DNA of 64,000 bases. Origin: Haloechinothrix alba. Its GTDB lineage: Bacteria > Actinomycetota > Actinomycetes > Mycobacteriales > Pseudonocardiaceae. Each line of letters begins with the position of its first letter. The stretch's first letter is position 1. The translations under genes and the position numbers were made by a program. Below the pieces are notes generated by a model. The model was not told the origin of the DNA and did no database searches. It saw only the letters and a program-made list of their open reading frames with translations. The stretch covers positions 62,001-126,000 of the forward strand of contig NZ_FZNW01000011.1 of the NCBI RefSeq assembly GCF_900188115.1, in the 5' to 3' direction. Shown in pieces: positions 53,340 to 62,470 of this stretch.

Positions 53340-54761
53340 ATGAGAACGACAGCATTCGACGTCACCGGTCTCGAAGGCGGCCACATCAGCCTGACCTCGA
53401 CCGAGCTCGAACAGCTCAGCTCCAGGATCGACGGTCCGCTGCTCACGGCCGGCGACGCGGGCTGGGACGAGGCGACCGTGCTCTGGAACGCCACGGTCAC
53501 CAAGAAACCAGCCCTTGTCGTGCAGCCGACATCGGCACGGGACGTCGCCGCGTCCGTCCGGTTCGCCGCTGAGCACGGTCTCCTGCTGAGCGTCAAGGGC
53601 GGCGGCCACAACATCGCGGGCACCGCGATCGCCGAGGGCGGGCTCACCCTGGACATGTCCCGGATGCGCGACGTCACCGTCGACGCCACCTCCCGGCTCG
53701 CGCACGTGGGTCCGGGTTGCCTGCTGCAGGACGTCGACAGGGCCACCCAGGAACACGGGCTCGCGACGGTACTCGGGTTCGTGTCCGAGACCGGCGTCGC
53801 CGGCCTGACCCTCGGCGGCGGCTTCGGTTACCTGACGCGCCGGTTCGGCTGGGCAGCAGACAACCTCGAGGAGGTCGAGATCGTCACCGCGGACGGGAAG
53901 CTCCGGACCGCCTGCCGGGCGGAGCACTCCGATCTGTTCTGGGCGATCCGCGGCGGTGGCGGCAACTTCGGCGTCGTCACGCGCTTCACGTTCCGGCTGC
54001 ACGAAGTCGGACCCATCGTGACCGGAGGCCTGATCGCCTGGAGCGCCGACCGCGCCGACGAGGTGCTCGCTACCTACCGCGAACTCACCGCGTCGGCGCC
54101 GCGCGAGCTGACGGCGGTGGCGATGATCCGGCTCGCCCCACCAGCGCCGTTCGTCCCTGAGGAATGGCATTTCAAGCCCGTCGTCGGGTTGCTCCTCTGC
54201 CACAGCGGCCCGACCGCCGAGGCCGATCTCGCACCTGTTCGCGCCCTCGGGGACCCGATCTTCGACCTGGTCGGCGAGAAGCCGTACGTGGTCCAGCAGT
54301 CGATGATCGACAACATGGAGCCCAAGGGCCTGCACCAGTACTGGAAGACCGAGTTCCTGCCCGAGCTGTCCAGCGAGTACCTCGCCACGTTCCGGGACGC
54401 CGCGCTGGCAGTCGCCTCACCCCTGTCGTTCTCCGTCATCTTCCATCTCGCGGGTGCGCTGAACGAACGCGACGAGGGGGCGGTCGGCAACCGGGACGCG
54501 CGGTTCATCAGCGGGTTCTCCGGCGTGTGGTCACCGCAGGCGAGCGGCGGCGGGATCGTCGCAGCGGTCCGCGAGGGATGGCAGAAGATCCGGCCGTTCT
54601 CCACCGGCGGGAACTACGTCAACTTCCAGATGGCCGAGGACGACACCACCAGGACCGCGTGCGCCTACCGAACCACCTTCGAGCGCCTGCAGCAGGTCAA
54701 GGCCCACTACGACCCGGACAATGTCTTCCGCGTCAACCGCAACATCCCGCCGCACCGGTAA
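53340..54761 (+). CDS. FAD-binding oxidoreductase (berberine-bridge-enzyme-like)
   Basis: Flavin-dependent oxidase of 473 aa. The PCMH-type FAD domain has VKGGGHNIAGTAIAEGG, where the His (about residue 92) is the usual covalent flavin attachment site, then [38 protein letters not shown] and FWAIRGGGGNFGVVT. The C-terminal BBE segment is YVNFQMAED and YDPDNVFRVNRNIPP. The second flavin-linking Cys of bicovalent members is absent (AADNLEEVE). Typical substrates are aromatic or sugar alcohols in secondary metabolism; the actual one is unknown. The related broken fragment at 49864 suggests duplication in this segment. Confidence 0.92.
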   Translation: MRTTAFDVTGLEGGHISLTSTELEQLSSRIDGPLLTAGDAGWDEATVLWNATVTKKPALVVQPTSARDVAASVRFAAEHGLLLSVKGGGHNIAGTAIAEGGLTLDMSRMRDVTVDATSRLAHVGPGCLLQDVDRATQEHGLATVLGFVSETGVAGLTLGGGFGYLTRRFGWAADNLEEVEIVTADGKLRTACRAEHSDLFWAIRGGGGNFGVVTRFTFRLHEVGPIVTGGLIAWSADRADEVLATYRELTASAPRELTAVAMIRLAPPAPFVPEEWHFKPVVGLLLCHSGPTAEADLAPVRALGDPIFDLVGEKPYVVQQSMIDNMEPKGLHQYWKTEFLPELSSEYLATFRDAALAVASPLSFSVIFHLAGALNERDEGAVGNRDARFISGFSGVWSPQASGGGIVAAVREGWQKIRPFSTGGNYVNFQMAEDDTTRTACAYRTTFERLQQVKAHYDPDNVFRVNRNIPPHR

Positions 54762-54851
54762 CCGCCTGCTCGACAAGGAGCACCGTGCGGTACGGCAACG
54801 CAACGGTCGTGCGGCGAACGACCAGCGACGCCGTCCCGTGGGCGTGCGCGT

Positions 54852-55951
54852 TCAGCGGCCCGACAACTCGGCGCACGTCGTGATCGCGAAGTCGACGACG
54901 TCGTCTCGGTCCATCAGCCTGCCGCGCCGCAGCGCGGCCTCGGACCGCTGCTCTGTCAGGCGTGCCCCAGCCGTGGCGAGGGCCTTGCTCAGCCGGTCGG
55001 ACTCCATCCCGAAGCTCGGTTTGGCCGTTTCCTGCGCCTCCGCCCCCGCGATGACCAGCGCCGGTTCGTCGGCGCCCAGCCGCACGAGCAGCTCGGCAAG
55101 GTTGCGCAGGGTGGTCCACTGCTGGGTCCGGTGCCCGCTGCGGCGCCAGTGCCGGAGCAGGTCCGCGTAGGCGGGTACGGCGCGCGCGGGCTCACCGTGG
55201 CGGCCCCGCAGGCTGGCCGCCGTGAGCCGCGCGACCCCCTCGACGAACCATGCCTGGCAGTCGCGTGCGAGCTCGGCGGCCTCCTCGACCAGAGCCACAG
55301 CTTCCCAGGGCGCTGTCTCGGCGCGGCACTCGCCTTGCGTGTACCGCGCGAAGGCTTGCGCCGTGTGACCGGCCCGGGTGGCTGCGCGGCCCGCGGCGTC
55401 CGCCTCCCGCACCGCGTCGATGGCACGTCCCATGCAGGCCAGCACGATGGCGACGCTGGTACGTCCCAGCGTCTCCCCGTCGGGGTCACCGCTGAGCGAT
55501 GACAGCCGGACGACCTCGCCGAAGGCGGCCTCGGCCTCGGACAGTCGCCCCTCGAAGAAGACCGCGTCGCCGAGCGCCTCGTAGACGAGCGTGCGTGCCG
55601 GGTCATCGGGTCCCGCGCCGAGCCCGGCACCGCGGGTGGCGAGCCGCCGGGCTCGCTCGAGATCGCCCCGCATCCACGCGGCCGCTGCCGCGGCCGCGTG
55701 CATCTGCGGAGCCGTGGGTTCCTTGTCGGCCCCCTCCATCGTCAACGCCTCGTCGGCCCACACGCCGAGCTCGGCGACCGTCCGCCAGTACGAGTACCGG
55801 TACAGCGCCGCGACGAGCCTGCCGAGCAGCGCGACGTCGCCGGTCTCCCAGGCTCGGCGCCGCACCTCGCGCAGGTCGTCGAGTGAGGCATCCAGCCTGC
55901 GCCGCCCCTCGTCCGTCATCGGCGGACCCGCTGCTCGTTCCGCGTACCCGG
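54852..55951 (-). pseudogene. C-terminal TPR part of the SARP regulator, out of frame
   Basis: This frame encodes HAAVLTGYAERAAGPPMTDE, then RRLDASLDDLREVRRRAWET and a run of TPR-like helices to MDRDDVVDFAITTCAELSG. In related regulators the text after RFARERLAGHGALEA continues directly into xRHAAxxxxxAERA, so this is the natural continuation of the upstream open frame (55952-57799), displaced by one base near 55968-55970. Independent translation from the ATG at 55920 is possible but has no clear ribosome-binding site. Confidence 0.75.
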
Positions 55952-57799
55952 TCAGCACCGCCGCGTGCCGGTGAGGGTCGCCTCGAGCGCACCGTGGCCG
56001 GCCAGCCGTTCGCGGGCGAACCGCCGCACCGGCCGCAGCATCCGGTACCGGTGATCTCCTCCTGCCGGTTCGGCGGCGTGACCGAGCAGTGAGCGTTCCA
56101 CGAGTGCCGCGACCTGCTCCACGGTCACCGTCCTGCTCTGCGCGTCTGCGCCGCACACGGCGTGGGCCTGGTCCAGGGTGAACCCGCCCGCGAACACGCT
56201 GAGCCGCTCGAACAGACGCTGCTCATCCCCGTCGAGCAGCTGGTAGGACCATTCCACGACGGCGCCGAGGGTGCGGTGGCGTCCCGGCTCGCTGCGGCGG
56301 TAACCGACGGTGGCCGACGCGCCGTCCCGCAACGCGGCACACAGGTCCTCGACCGGTAGCGAGGCCGTACGGGCGGCGGCAAGCTCGATCGCCAGCGGCA
56401 ACCCGTCCAGTTGCAGGCAGATCTCCCGCACCGCGGGCAACCGGTCGGAGAGGTCCCTCCCCCCGGTGACCGACGCCGCGCGGTCGAGGAACAGCCGTAC
56501 GGAGTCGGCGCCGTCCTCGGCGCCGGTAGCGGCGCGGGTGGACAGCGGCGCGACGGGATACACCTGCTCGCCCTCGATGGCGAGCCGTTCGCGGCTGGTC
56601 GCCAGCACCCGCACCCTCGGGCACCGCTGCCGCACCTTGTCGACGACGGACGCGACCGCTTCCAGCAGGTGCTCGCAGTTGTCCAGCACCACAACCAGCG
56701 TGCGGGCGGCGAGCGCGCGCAGCAGTGCCGCCCGCGGCGACGGCCCCACGGACACGTCGACACCCGCCGCGGCGCCGAGGACGTGGTCGAGGGCCGCCGG
56801 GTCGGACACCGGGGCGAGCTCGACCCACACCACCTCGTGGCGCGCGTCCCGGTGCACGGCGCCTGCGACCTCGGCTGCCACCCGGGTCTTGCCGACGCCC
56901 CCCGGACCGGTGAGCGTCACAACGGGATGCCGGTCGAGCGCGGTACGCGCTCCGGCGATCTCGTGCTCGCGCCCTACGAGCGACGTGGTCATGACCGGCA
57001 CAGCCGGTGCAGCTTCCGTGTTCGGCTCACGTTCCTGCGTCCCGCGCCACGTGGCCGGCCCCGTCGCCGATCCGGTGAGCTCGCCCCGCACGATCCGGTC
57101 GTGCACGGCGTCCAGCGAGCCGGACGGGTCCAGCCCGGACTCGTCGGCGAGGCGTTCCCTGTAACGGCGGTAGGTCGCGAGCGCCTCGGCCTGCCGATCC
57201 ACAGTGGCCAGCGCTCGCATGAGCAGTTCCACGAACCGTTCCCGCAAGGGATGCTCGGTCAGCAGCGCCTCGAACTCCCCGACCACCTCACGCGACTCAC
57301 CGAGCGCGATACGCGCTTCCGCGCGTTCCTCGATGGCGACCAGCCTGCGCTCCGCGAGCCGCACGGCCTCGCCGCGCGCGATACCTCCCGCGAACTCCGG
57401 GTACGCCGTGCCGCGCCACAGCCCGAGCGCCTCGTCCAGCAGCTCCCACGCGACGGCAGGCTGCCCGCGCTGCTCCTGCGCACGCGCCAGCAGCCGCTCG
57501 AAGCGCAGCGCATCCACCTGGTCGGGATCGACGAGGATGGCGTAACCGGGGCTGCGGGTGACGAGGCGAACCTCGCTGCCGAGTGCCTCACGCAGCCGCG
57601 CCACGTACGTCTGGATCGCGTTGCGCGGGTCCGCAGGCTGGCGGTCCTCCCACAGCGCCGTCGCGAGCGTCTCGACAGGGACCACCTTGCCCGCGTCGAC
57701 GAGCAGCGCCGCCAGCAGTGCCCGCTGGCGTCTGCTGCCGAGTGCGACCACCGTTCCCTCGCGATCGACCTCCAGCGACCCGAGGACCCGAAACCGCAT
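55952..57799 (-). CDS. SARP/AfsR-type regulator, N-terminal 615 residues (frameshifted gene)
   Basis: Starts MRFRVLGSLEVDREGTVVAL with an OmpR-like DNA-binding domain (RRQRALLAALLVDAGKVVPV, LWEDRQPADPRNAIQTYVAR). A BTAD helical domain follows (about 95-240; LVAIEERAEARIALGESREV, DRQAEALATYRRYRERLADE). An NB-ARC/STAND ATPase comes next (about 275-600) with P-loop VTLTGPGGVGKTRVAAEVAG, Walker B TLVVVLDNCEHLLEAV and LDGLPLAIELAAARTASLP. It stops at GALEATLTGTRRC, whereas homologues go on into TPR repeats that are found in another frame directly downstream. SARPs typically activate secondary-metabolism genes; the divergent methyltransferase is the nearest candidate target. Confidence 0.85.
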   Translation of the reverse strand: MRFRVLGSLEVDREGTVVALGSRRQRALLAALLVDAGKVVPVETLATALWEDRQPADPRNAIQTYVARLREALGSEVRLVTRSPGYAILVDPDQVDALRFERLLARAQEQRGQPAVAWELLDEALGLWRGTAYPEFAGGIARGEAVRLAERRLVAIEERAEARIALGESREVVGEFEALLTEHPLRERFVELLMRALATVDRQAEALATYRRYRERLADESGLDPSGSLDAVHDRIVRGELTGSATGPATWRGTQEREPNTEAAPAVPVMTTSLVGREHEIAGARTALDRHPVVTLTGPGGVGKTRVAAEVAGAVHRDARHEVVWVELAPVSDPAALDHVLGAAAGVDVSVGPSPRAALLRALAARTLVVVLDNCEHLLEAVASVVDKVRQRCPRVRVLATSRERLAIEGEQVYPVAPLSTRAATGAEDGADSVRLFLDRAASVTGGRDLSDRLPAVREICLQLDGLPLAIELAAARTASLPVEDLCAALRDGASATVGYRRSEPGRHRTLGAVVEWSYQLLDGDEQRLFERLSVFAGGFTLDQAHAVCGADAQSRTVTVEQVAALVERSLLGHAAEPAGGDHRYRMLRPVRRFARERLAGHGALEATLTGTRRC

Positions 57800-57961
57800 G
57801 ACCCGCGCCCGCTTCCCGTGTCCGCCCCGGCCGGGGGTTCCGTCCTGTCTCGCGACCACCGTAGCCCGACAGGTCTGACGTGTACGCCATCTGTAACCGA
57901 GCCGCAAGCGCGACCGCGCACCCTGGAGCCGAAACGGCCACGCGAGAGAAAGGGGCACCTG

Positions 57962-59056
57962 ATGACCACCGCGGCTACCAGCACCGGAACCGCAGGCGAG
58001 CAACAGGCGACCGACGTCGAGGAACGGCTCGTCGACATACTCAACCATGGGGCGCTGTCGTTGATGCTCTCCGTGGGGCACCGCACCGGCCTGCTCGATG
58101 CCATGGCCGAGACCGGCCCCGCAGGCATCGGGGCGCTCGCCGAGCACGCGGGTCTCGACGAGCGCTACGTCACCGAGTGGCTGGGAGCCATGACCGTCGG
58201 GGCGATCGTCGAGCACGATCCGGACACCGGCACCTACACACTTCCCGCCGGACACGCCCAGCTGCTGACCCGCGTCTCCGGCGGGGACAACCTCGCCGCG
58301 TTCGCCCAGTACATCCCGCTGCTCGGCGGTGTCGAAGACCGCATCGTCGAGTGCTTCCGCCGCGGCGGTGGCGTGGACTACGCCGAGTTCGGCCGCTTCC
58401 ACGAGGTCATGGAGGAAGACAGCGCCCAGACCGTCCTCTCGGCGCTGTACGACCACATCCTCCCGCTCGTACCGGGACTGACCGAGCGGCTCGCCGAGGG
58501 CATCCGCGTCATCGACGTCGGCTGCGGCAGGGGCCGGGCCCTCAACGCGTTGGCGAGCTGGTTCCCGCGCAGCACGTTCGTCGGCTACGACCTCTCCGCG
58601 GAGGCGATCGCCTACGCACGCGACACCGCGGCCGAGCGCGGGCTCGGCAACGTCTCCTTCTCCGTGGAGGATGCCGCGCGACTCGCCGAGATCGAAATGC
58701 CGGGATCGGCCGATATGGTCACCACCTTCGACGCCGTGCACGACCAGGCCGACCCGGCCGCGGTGGTACGGGGCATCCGCCACGCTCTTGCCGACGACGG
58801 TGTCTACCTCGCCCAGGACATCGACGCGAGCAGCACCCATCACGGGGACCGTGAGCACCCGCTCGGGCCACTGCTCTACACGCTGTCGTGCCTGCACTGC
58901 ATGACGGTGTCCCTGGCGAGGGGCGGCACCGGGCTCGGCGCGATGTGGGGCCGTCAGCGGGCGCGCGAGCTGTTCGAGTCGGCAGGATTCACCGACATCC
59001 GGATACGCACCCTCGAGCACGATCCGCAGAACGCCTACTACATCTGCCTGCCGTAG
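57962..59056 (+). CDS. SAM-dependent methyltransferase with winged-helix N-terminus
   Basis: Methyltransferase of 364 aa. An N-terminal helical region with GALSLMLSVGHRTGLLDAMA and HAGLDERYVTEWLGAMTVGA is the dimerisation or winged-helix part also seen in O-methyltransferases. The Rossmann core has RVIDVGCGRGRALNALASWF, TFVGYDLSAEAIAYARD and ADMVTTFDAVHDQADPAAVV. The family occurs near regulators in actinobacteria, and in animals related proteins are methyltransferase-like TRM9B/rebH-type; the substrate is unknown. ATG 57962 follows GAAAGGGG. It is divergent from the SARP gene (162-bp shared promoter region), suggesting regulation by it. Confidence 0.9.
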   Translation: MTTAATSTGTAGEQQATDVEERLVDILNHGALSLMLSVGHRTGLLDAMAETGPAGIGALAEHAGLDERYVTEWLGAMTVGAIVEHDPDTGTYTLPAGHAQLLTRVSGGDNLAAFAQYIPLLGGVEDRIVECFRRGGGVDYAEFGRFHEVMEEDSAQTVLSALYDHILPLVPGLTERLAEGIRVIDVGCGRGRALNALASWFPRSTFVGYDLSAEAIAYARDTAAERGLGNVSFSVEDAARLAEIEMPGSADMVTTFDAVHDQADPAAVVRGIRHALADDGVYLAQDIDASSTHHGDREHPLGPLLYTLSCLHCMTVSLARGGTGLGAMWGRQRARELFESAGFTDIRIRTLEHDPQNAYYICLP

Positions 59057-59130
59057 GGGTACGGGACGGTTCGCCCGCGTTCGAGACAGCAACGCTGTGC
59101 GCGGCGGGCGTCAGCATGTCCGTCGCTGAT

Positions 59131-59973
59131 CTACGTGTGCTCGCCGGCGCGCACCCGGTACACCGACACCGGGTGATCGACCCCCTTCACACGCTTGCGC
59201 GCGGGCTTGGACAGCCACAGCCCCGGCAGCTCCCCCGCGGCCTCGATCGCCTCGTCGCTGGCCAGCACCTGGTTGCCCCTGGCGAGGTCGGTGATCCGCG
59301 CGCTGACGTTGACGACGTGGCCGACAAGGTCGTCCCTGGTCACCACCGCGTCACCGGTGTGCACACCTGCCCGCACCTTCAGGTCGGCCGGCCGCTCGTC
59401 GACCAGCTCCACCGCGGCCCGCACCGCGTAGCCCGGGTCGGCGAAGGTCAACATCAACCCGTCCCCCAGCCGCTTCACTACACGACCGCCCCAGCGTCGC
59501 ACGATCGGGCCCACCACCCGGTGATGCTCGTCCAGCAGCGAGCGCGCCGCCTCGTCCCCGTGCGCCGAGGTGTAGCGGGTGAAGCCCTCGATGTCGGTGA
59601 ACACCACCGTCACGCGCGCCTGCCTGCCTGAGCCCCCGATCGCGGCGCCATCCACCGAGAGCACCTGCAGGGCGTTGAGCCCGAGGCGGGCGAGGGCGGA
59701 CGGTCGCCGCTCCACCGAGCGCTCGAGGAACCGGCGCATCACCTCCACCGGCGCCACCCTGGAGATGGGGCGCGCCGCCGGGTCCTCCAGCCACTTGTGG
59801 TCGATCACGCCCATCTCGAGCGCCTGATCGCGAAACTCCGGGTCCTGCTCGACGAGGTCGGCCAGCCGCACGGCGACGACGGTGTTCAGCGAGGCGATCG
59901 TCGAGGGTACGACGGAACCTGCGCGCCGGAACCTGCGCACACGAGCGGGTCGGGACGACCGGAACTTCCGCAT
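59131..59973 (-). CDS. Class III adenylate/guanylate cyclase family protein
   Basis: A 280-aa protein with a C-terminal class III cyclase domain (about 115-270): VTVVFTDIEGFTRYTSAHGD carries the first metal Asp, GGRVVKRLGDGLMLTF the second metal Asp, then VRAGVHTGDAVVTRDDLVGH and VNVSARITDLARGNQVL. The transition-state residues Asn and Arg are present as VNVSAR. The N-terminal 110 residues resemble the helical DUF-type input region of mycobacterial Rv1264/Rv2212-like cyclases rather than a membrane anchor. Start ATG 59973 (MRKFRSSRPARVRRFRRAGS); a longer start adds 13 residues. The product could be cAMP. Confidence 0.9.
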   Translation of the reverse strand: MRKFRSSRPARVRRFRRAGSVVPSTIASLNTVVAVRLADLVEQDPEFRDQALEMGVIDHKWLEDPAARPISRVAPVEVMRRFLERSVERRPSALARLGLNALQVLSVDGAAIGGSGRQARVTVVFTDIEGFTRYTSAHGDEAARSLLDEHHRVVGPIVRRWGGRVVKRLGDGLMLTFADPGYAVRAAVELVDERPADLKVRAGVHTGDAVVTRDDLVGHVVNVSARITDLARGNQVLASDEAIEAAGELPGLWLSKPARKRVKGVDHPVSVYRVRAGEHT

Positions 59974-60233
59974 GGCTACGACCGTAGCGCGGGACACCCC
60001 GCGCCGCGCCACGTCCGGGCAACCCCGTCACGTGGTGATCACCACGTGAGCCGCGCCGAACGGGTCACGATGCCGAACCCGGACGGTACGATGCGGCAAA
60101 AGTGTGTGGCACGCCACACCGGGCCCACCGGCGCGACCTGGTACGGCCGCACGGTCGGCGCGCGCCGGTACGAGGCCACGGTCGACGGTGGTCGCGTGCC
60201 GGGTCCAGATGCGAAGCAAGCCGGGAGTGCCAC

Positions 60234-61013
60234 ATGAACGAGCTGTTGATCGGTGTCGTAGCCTTCGTCGCACTCGTCGTCGCCTGGGTCTACGTTTCCG
60301 GCCAACGCAGGAGCCGCCGTGAGCGGGAGCTGGAGGATGCCAAGGCAGAGGCGCGACGCTGGGTCGAGCGGCTCGGCGGCCAGGTCCTCTCGCTGACCGG
60401 TACCGACATCGCCTCCCAGCAGGCGATCAGCGACGCCTCCGAGCGCTACACGGCGGCAGGCGCACAGCTCGAGCGGGCGGAGAGCCTGCACCAGGCCGGG
60501 CTGGTGACCGACACCGCTGTGGAAGGCCTTTACTACGTGTGCGCGGCGCGTACGGCGATGGGCATGGACCCCGGCCCGACCCTACCCGACGAGGCGGAGC
60601 GCGCACGCGCAGGCGCGGTTTCCGAGACACGGGATGTCGAGGTGGAAGGGCACCGCTACGCGGCGGCACCCGGTCCAGGCGAGGACACCCCGCACTACTT
60701 CCCCGGCGGCCGCGTCGCGGGCAGGCCGGTACCCGCCGGGTGGTACAGCGAACCGTGGTGGAAACCCGCCCTCACGGCAGGTGCGTGGGGACTGGGATCA
60801 ATGTTCCTGTTCAGCGCACTGTTCTCCGGGATGGGCGGGATACCCAGCGCGCAGGCGTGGGAGGCAGGCTACGACGCGGACCAGGAAGGCGCGCTCGAGG
60901 GCGGCTCCGGAGGCGACTCGGCAGGCGCCGGCACCGGTGACACTGGTGGTGACCCCGGCGGTGGCGAGCTCGGCGGCGGCTCCGGATTCGACATCGGCGA
61001 TATCGGTTTCTGA
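60234..61013 (+). CDS. Hypothetical membrane protein with Gly-rich tail
   Basis: A 259-aa protein. An N-terminal span (LLIGVVAFVALVVAWVYV) and a basic segment are followed by a coiled-coil-like region (RRERELEDAKAEARRWVERL). A central part contains the WYSEPWWKPAL motif and a second hydrophobic stretch (AGAWGLGSMFLFSALFSGMG). The tail is Gly/Ser/Asp-rich (GGSGGDSAGAGTGDTGGDPG), ending FDIGDIGF. GGGAG lies six bases before the ATG. Similar proteins are annotated as hypothetical in actinobacteria; no function is known. The 260 bp before it contain no clear gene. Confidence 0.8.
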   Translation: MNELLIGVVAFVALVVAWVYVSGQRRSRRERELEDAKAEARRWVERLGGQVLSLTGTDIASQQAISDASERYTAAGAQLERAESLHQAGLVTDTAVEGLYYVCAARTAMGMDPGPTLPDEAERARAGAVSETRDVEVEGHRYAAAPGPGEDTPHYFPGGRVAGRPVPAGWYSEPWWKPALTAGAWGLGSMFLFSALFSGMGGIPSAQAWEAGYDADQEGALEGGSGGDSAGAGTGDTGGDPGGGELGGGSGFDIGDIGF

Positions 61014-61054
61014 CCGGTCGCCCCTCCCGCACGCCGGGCGGCACCCGGTACCGG

Positions 61055-61864
61055 TCACGCTCCCTGGCAGCGCGGGCACCAGTAGAGCTTGCGCCCGGCC
61101 AGCTCGCGCAGCGCCACCTCGCTCCCGCAGACGTGGCACGGTTGGCCCGCCCGTCGGTAGACGTACACCTCGCCGCCGTGCCGGTCGTCCCGCGGTTGCC
61201 TGCCGGTCACCTCCGGCATGTGCTCCGGGCGCACCGTGTCGATCCGGCCGGTCCGTACCCCGTGGCGCATCAGCTCCACCAGATCGGTCCACATCCGCTC
61301 CCAACGACGCTCGGCGAACTGCTCCCCCGGCGTCGCGGGGTCGATGCCGTGCCGGAACAACAACTCGGCGCGGAAGACGTTGCCGACGCCCGCGAGCACC
61401 GACTGGTCCATCAGCAACGCCGCGATCGAGGTGCGGGACCGCGAGATCCGCTTCCAGGCATCGCCGGGGTCGGAGTCCGCACGCAGCGGGTCGGGCCCCA
61501 GACCGGCCAGCAGCCGGTCCAGCTCGCCGGGGTCGACGAGCTCACAGCGGATCGGGCCGCGCAGGTCCGTCCAGTGCGTCGGGCCGATGATGCGCATCCG
61601 CACCTGGCCGACGGGCTCGCTCTCGGGTCGTTCGGCTTCGCTGAACGTCCCGTACAGCCCGAGGTGCACGTGCACCGAGGCACGCTCGCGGTAGTGATGC
61701 ACCAGGTGCTTGCCGTAGGCCTCGGCGCGCAGGAACTCCGCTCCGTCCAGCTGTGCTGCCTCGCTCGCGAACCGGCCCTGCGGGCTGGACACCGACACGA
61801 CCCGGCCACCGAAACGACGGGTGTGCAGCTGCGCGAGCCGATGCAGCGTGTGGCCCTCCGGCAT
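61055..61864 (-). CDS. nei: Fpg/Nei family DNA glycosylase (endonuclease VIII)
   Basis: Base-excision-repair glycosylase with AP-lyase activity, 269 aa. After Met removal Pro2 is the catalytic nucleophile and Glu3 (MPEGHTLHRL) the acid. The lysine in EAYGKHLVHHY, the H2TH motif DQSVLAGVGNVFRAELLF and the C-terminal zinc finger CHVCGSEVALRE ... YWCPRCQGA are all present. MPEGHT rather than MPELPE assigns it to the Nei branch. It follows rpiB by 10 bases, as in mycobacteria (rpiB-nei). Confidence 0.95.
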   Translation of the reverse strand: MPEGHTLHRLAQLHTRRFGGRVVSVSSPQGRFASEAAQLDGAEFLRAEAYGKHLVHHYRERASVHVHLGLYGTFSEAERPESEPVGQVRMRIIGPTHWTDLRGPIRCELVDPGELDRLLAGLGPDPLRADSDPGDAWKRISRSRTSIAALLMDQSVLAGVGNVFRAELLFRHGIDPATPGEQFAERRWERMWTDLVELMRHGVRTGRIDTVRPEHMPEVTGRQPRDDRHGGEVYVYRRAGQPCHVCGSEVALRELAGRKLYWCPRCQGA

Positions 61865-61873
61865 CGGGTCGTG

Positions 61874-62356
61874 TCAGGACGGATCCGGCAACGCGGGTGC
61901 CTGACCGGTGCGCTCGTAGGTCAGCAGCTGCTCCACCCTGCGGGCGTGGCGGGCGTCGTGGTCGATCGGCGTCGCCAGGAAGGACTCCACGATCTCGGTG
62001 GCCTCCTCCGTCGAGTGCATCCGCGCACCGATACCGATGAGCTGGGCGTGGTTGTGCCGGCGAGCCAGCTGGGCCGTCTGCACGCTCCACGCGAGACCCG
62101 CTCGCGCGCCGGGCACCTTGTTGGCCGCGATCTGCTCACCGTTTCCCGAGCCGCCGATCACGATCCCGGCACTGCCCTCGTCGGCGACGACCCTGCGCGC
62201 CGTCTCGATGCAGAACGGGGGGTAGTCGTCGACCTCGTCGTAGACGTGCGGCCCGACGTCGACGACCTCGTGCCCCTGACCCGACAGGTGCCCGGACAGG
62301 TGGTTCTTCAGCTCAAAGCCTGCGTGATCGGCTCCCAGATAGACGCGCACGGGCAC
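61874..62356 (-). CDS. rpiB: Ribose-5-phosphate isomerase B
   Basis: Interconverts ribose 5-phosphate and ribulose 5-phosphate; 160 aa, the usual size. VRVYLGADHAGFELKNHLSG is the N-terminal phosphate-binding region. GIVIGGSGNGEQIAANKVPG carries the active-site segment in which actinobacterial RpiB has Ser or Glu rather than the E. coli Cys. RRHNHAQLIGIGARM follows. The start is GTG 62356 or GTG 62350 (VRVYLG). It forms a conserved operon with nei. Confidence 0.95.
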   Translation of the reverse strand: MPVRVYLGADHAGFELKNHLSGHLSGQGHEVVDVGPHVYDEVDDYPPFCIETARRVVADEGSAGIVIGGSGNGEQIAANKVPGARAGLAWSVQTAQLARRHNHAQLIGIGARMHSTEEATEIVESFLATPIDHDARHARRVEQLLTYERTGQAPALPDPS

Positions 62357-62400
62357 GAGTCTGCCATCCCGCCCATCGTGACCGGGACACGACCCAGGGG

Positions 62401-62455
62401 TGTGCTGAACGACGCTTTCAGTCCGTCTGGTGGAGTGAAAGCGTCATTCAGCACA
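62401..62455. repeat. Long palindrome (20-bp arms)
   Basis: TGTGCTGAACGACGCTTTCA (62401-62420) pairs with TGAAAGCGTCATTCAGCACA (62436-62455), with a single G-T pair, around a 15-nt loop. It lies in the divergent gap between rpiB and the metallo-beta-lactamase-fold gene, only 15 bases before the latter's ATG. It is therefore not a terminator for either. It is unrelated in sequence to the 6.8-kb palindrome and to repeats A-E. Confidence 0.85.
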
Positions 62456-62470
62456 ACATGGTGGGGTGCG

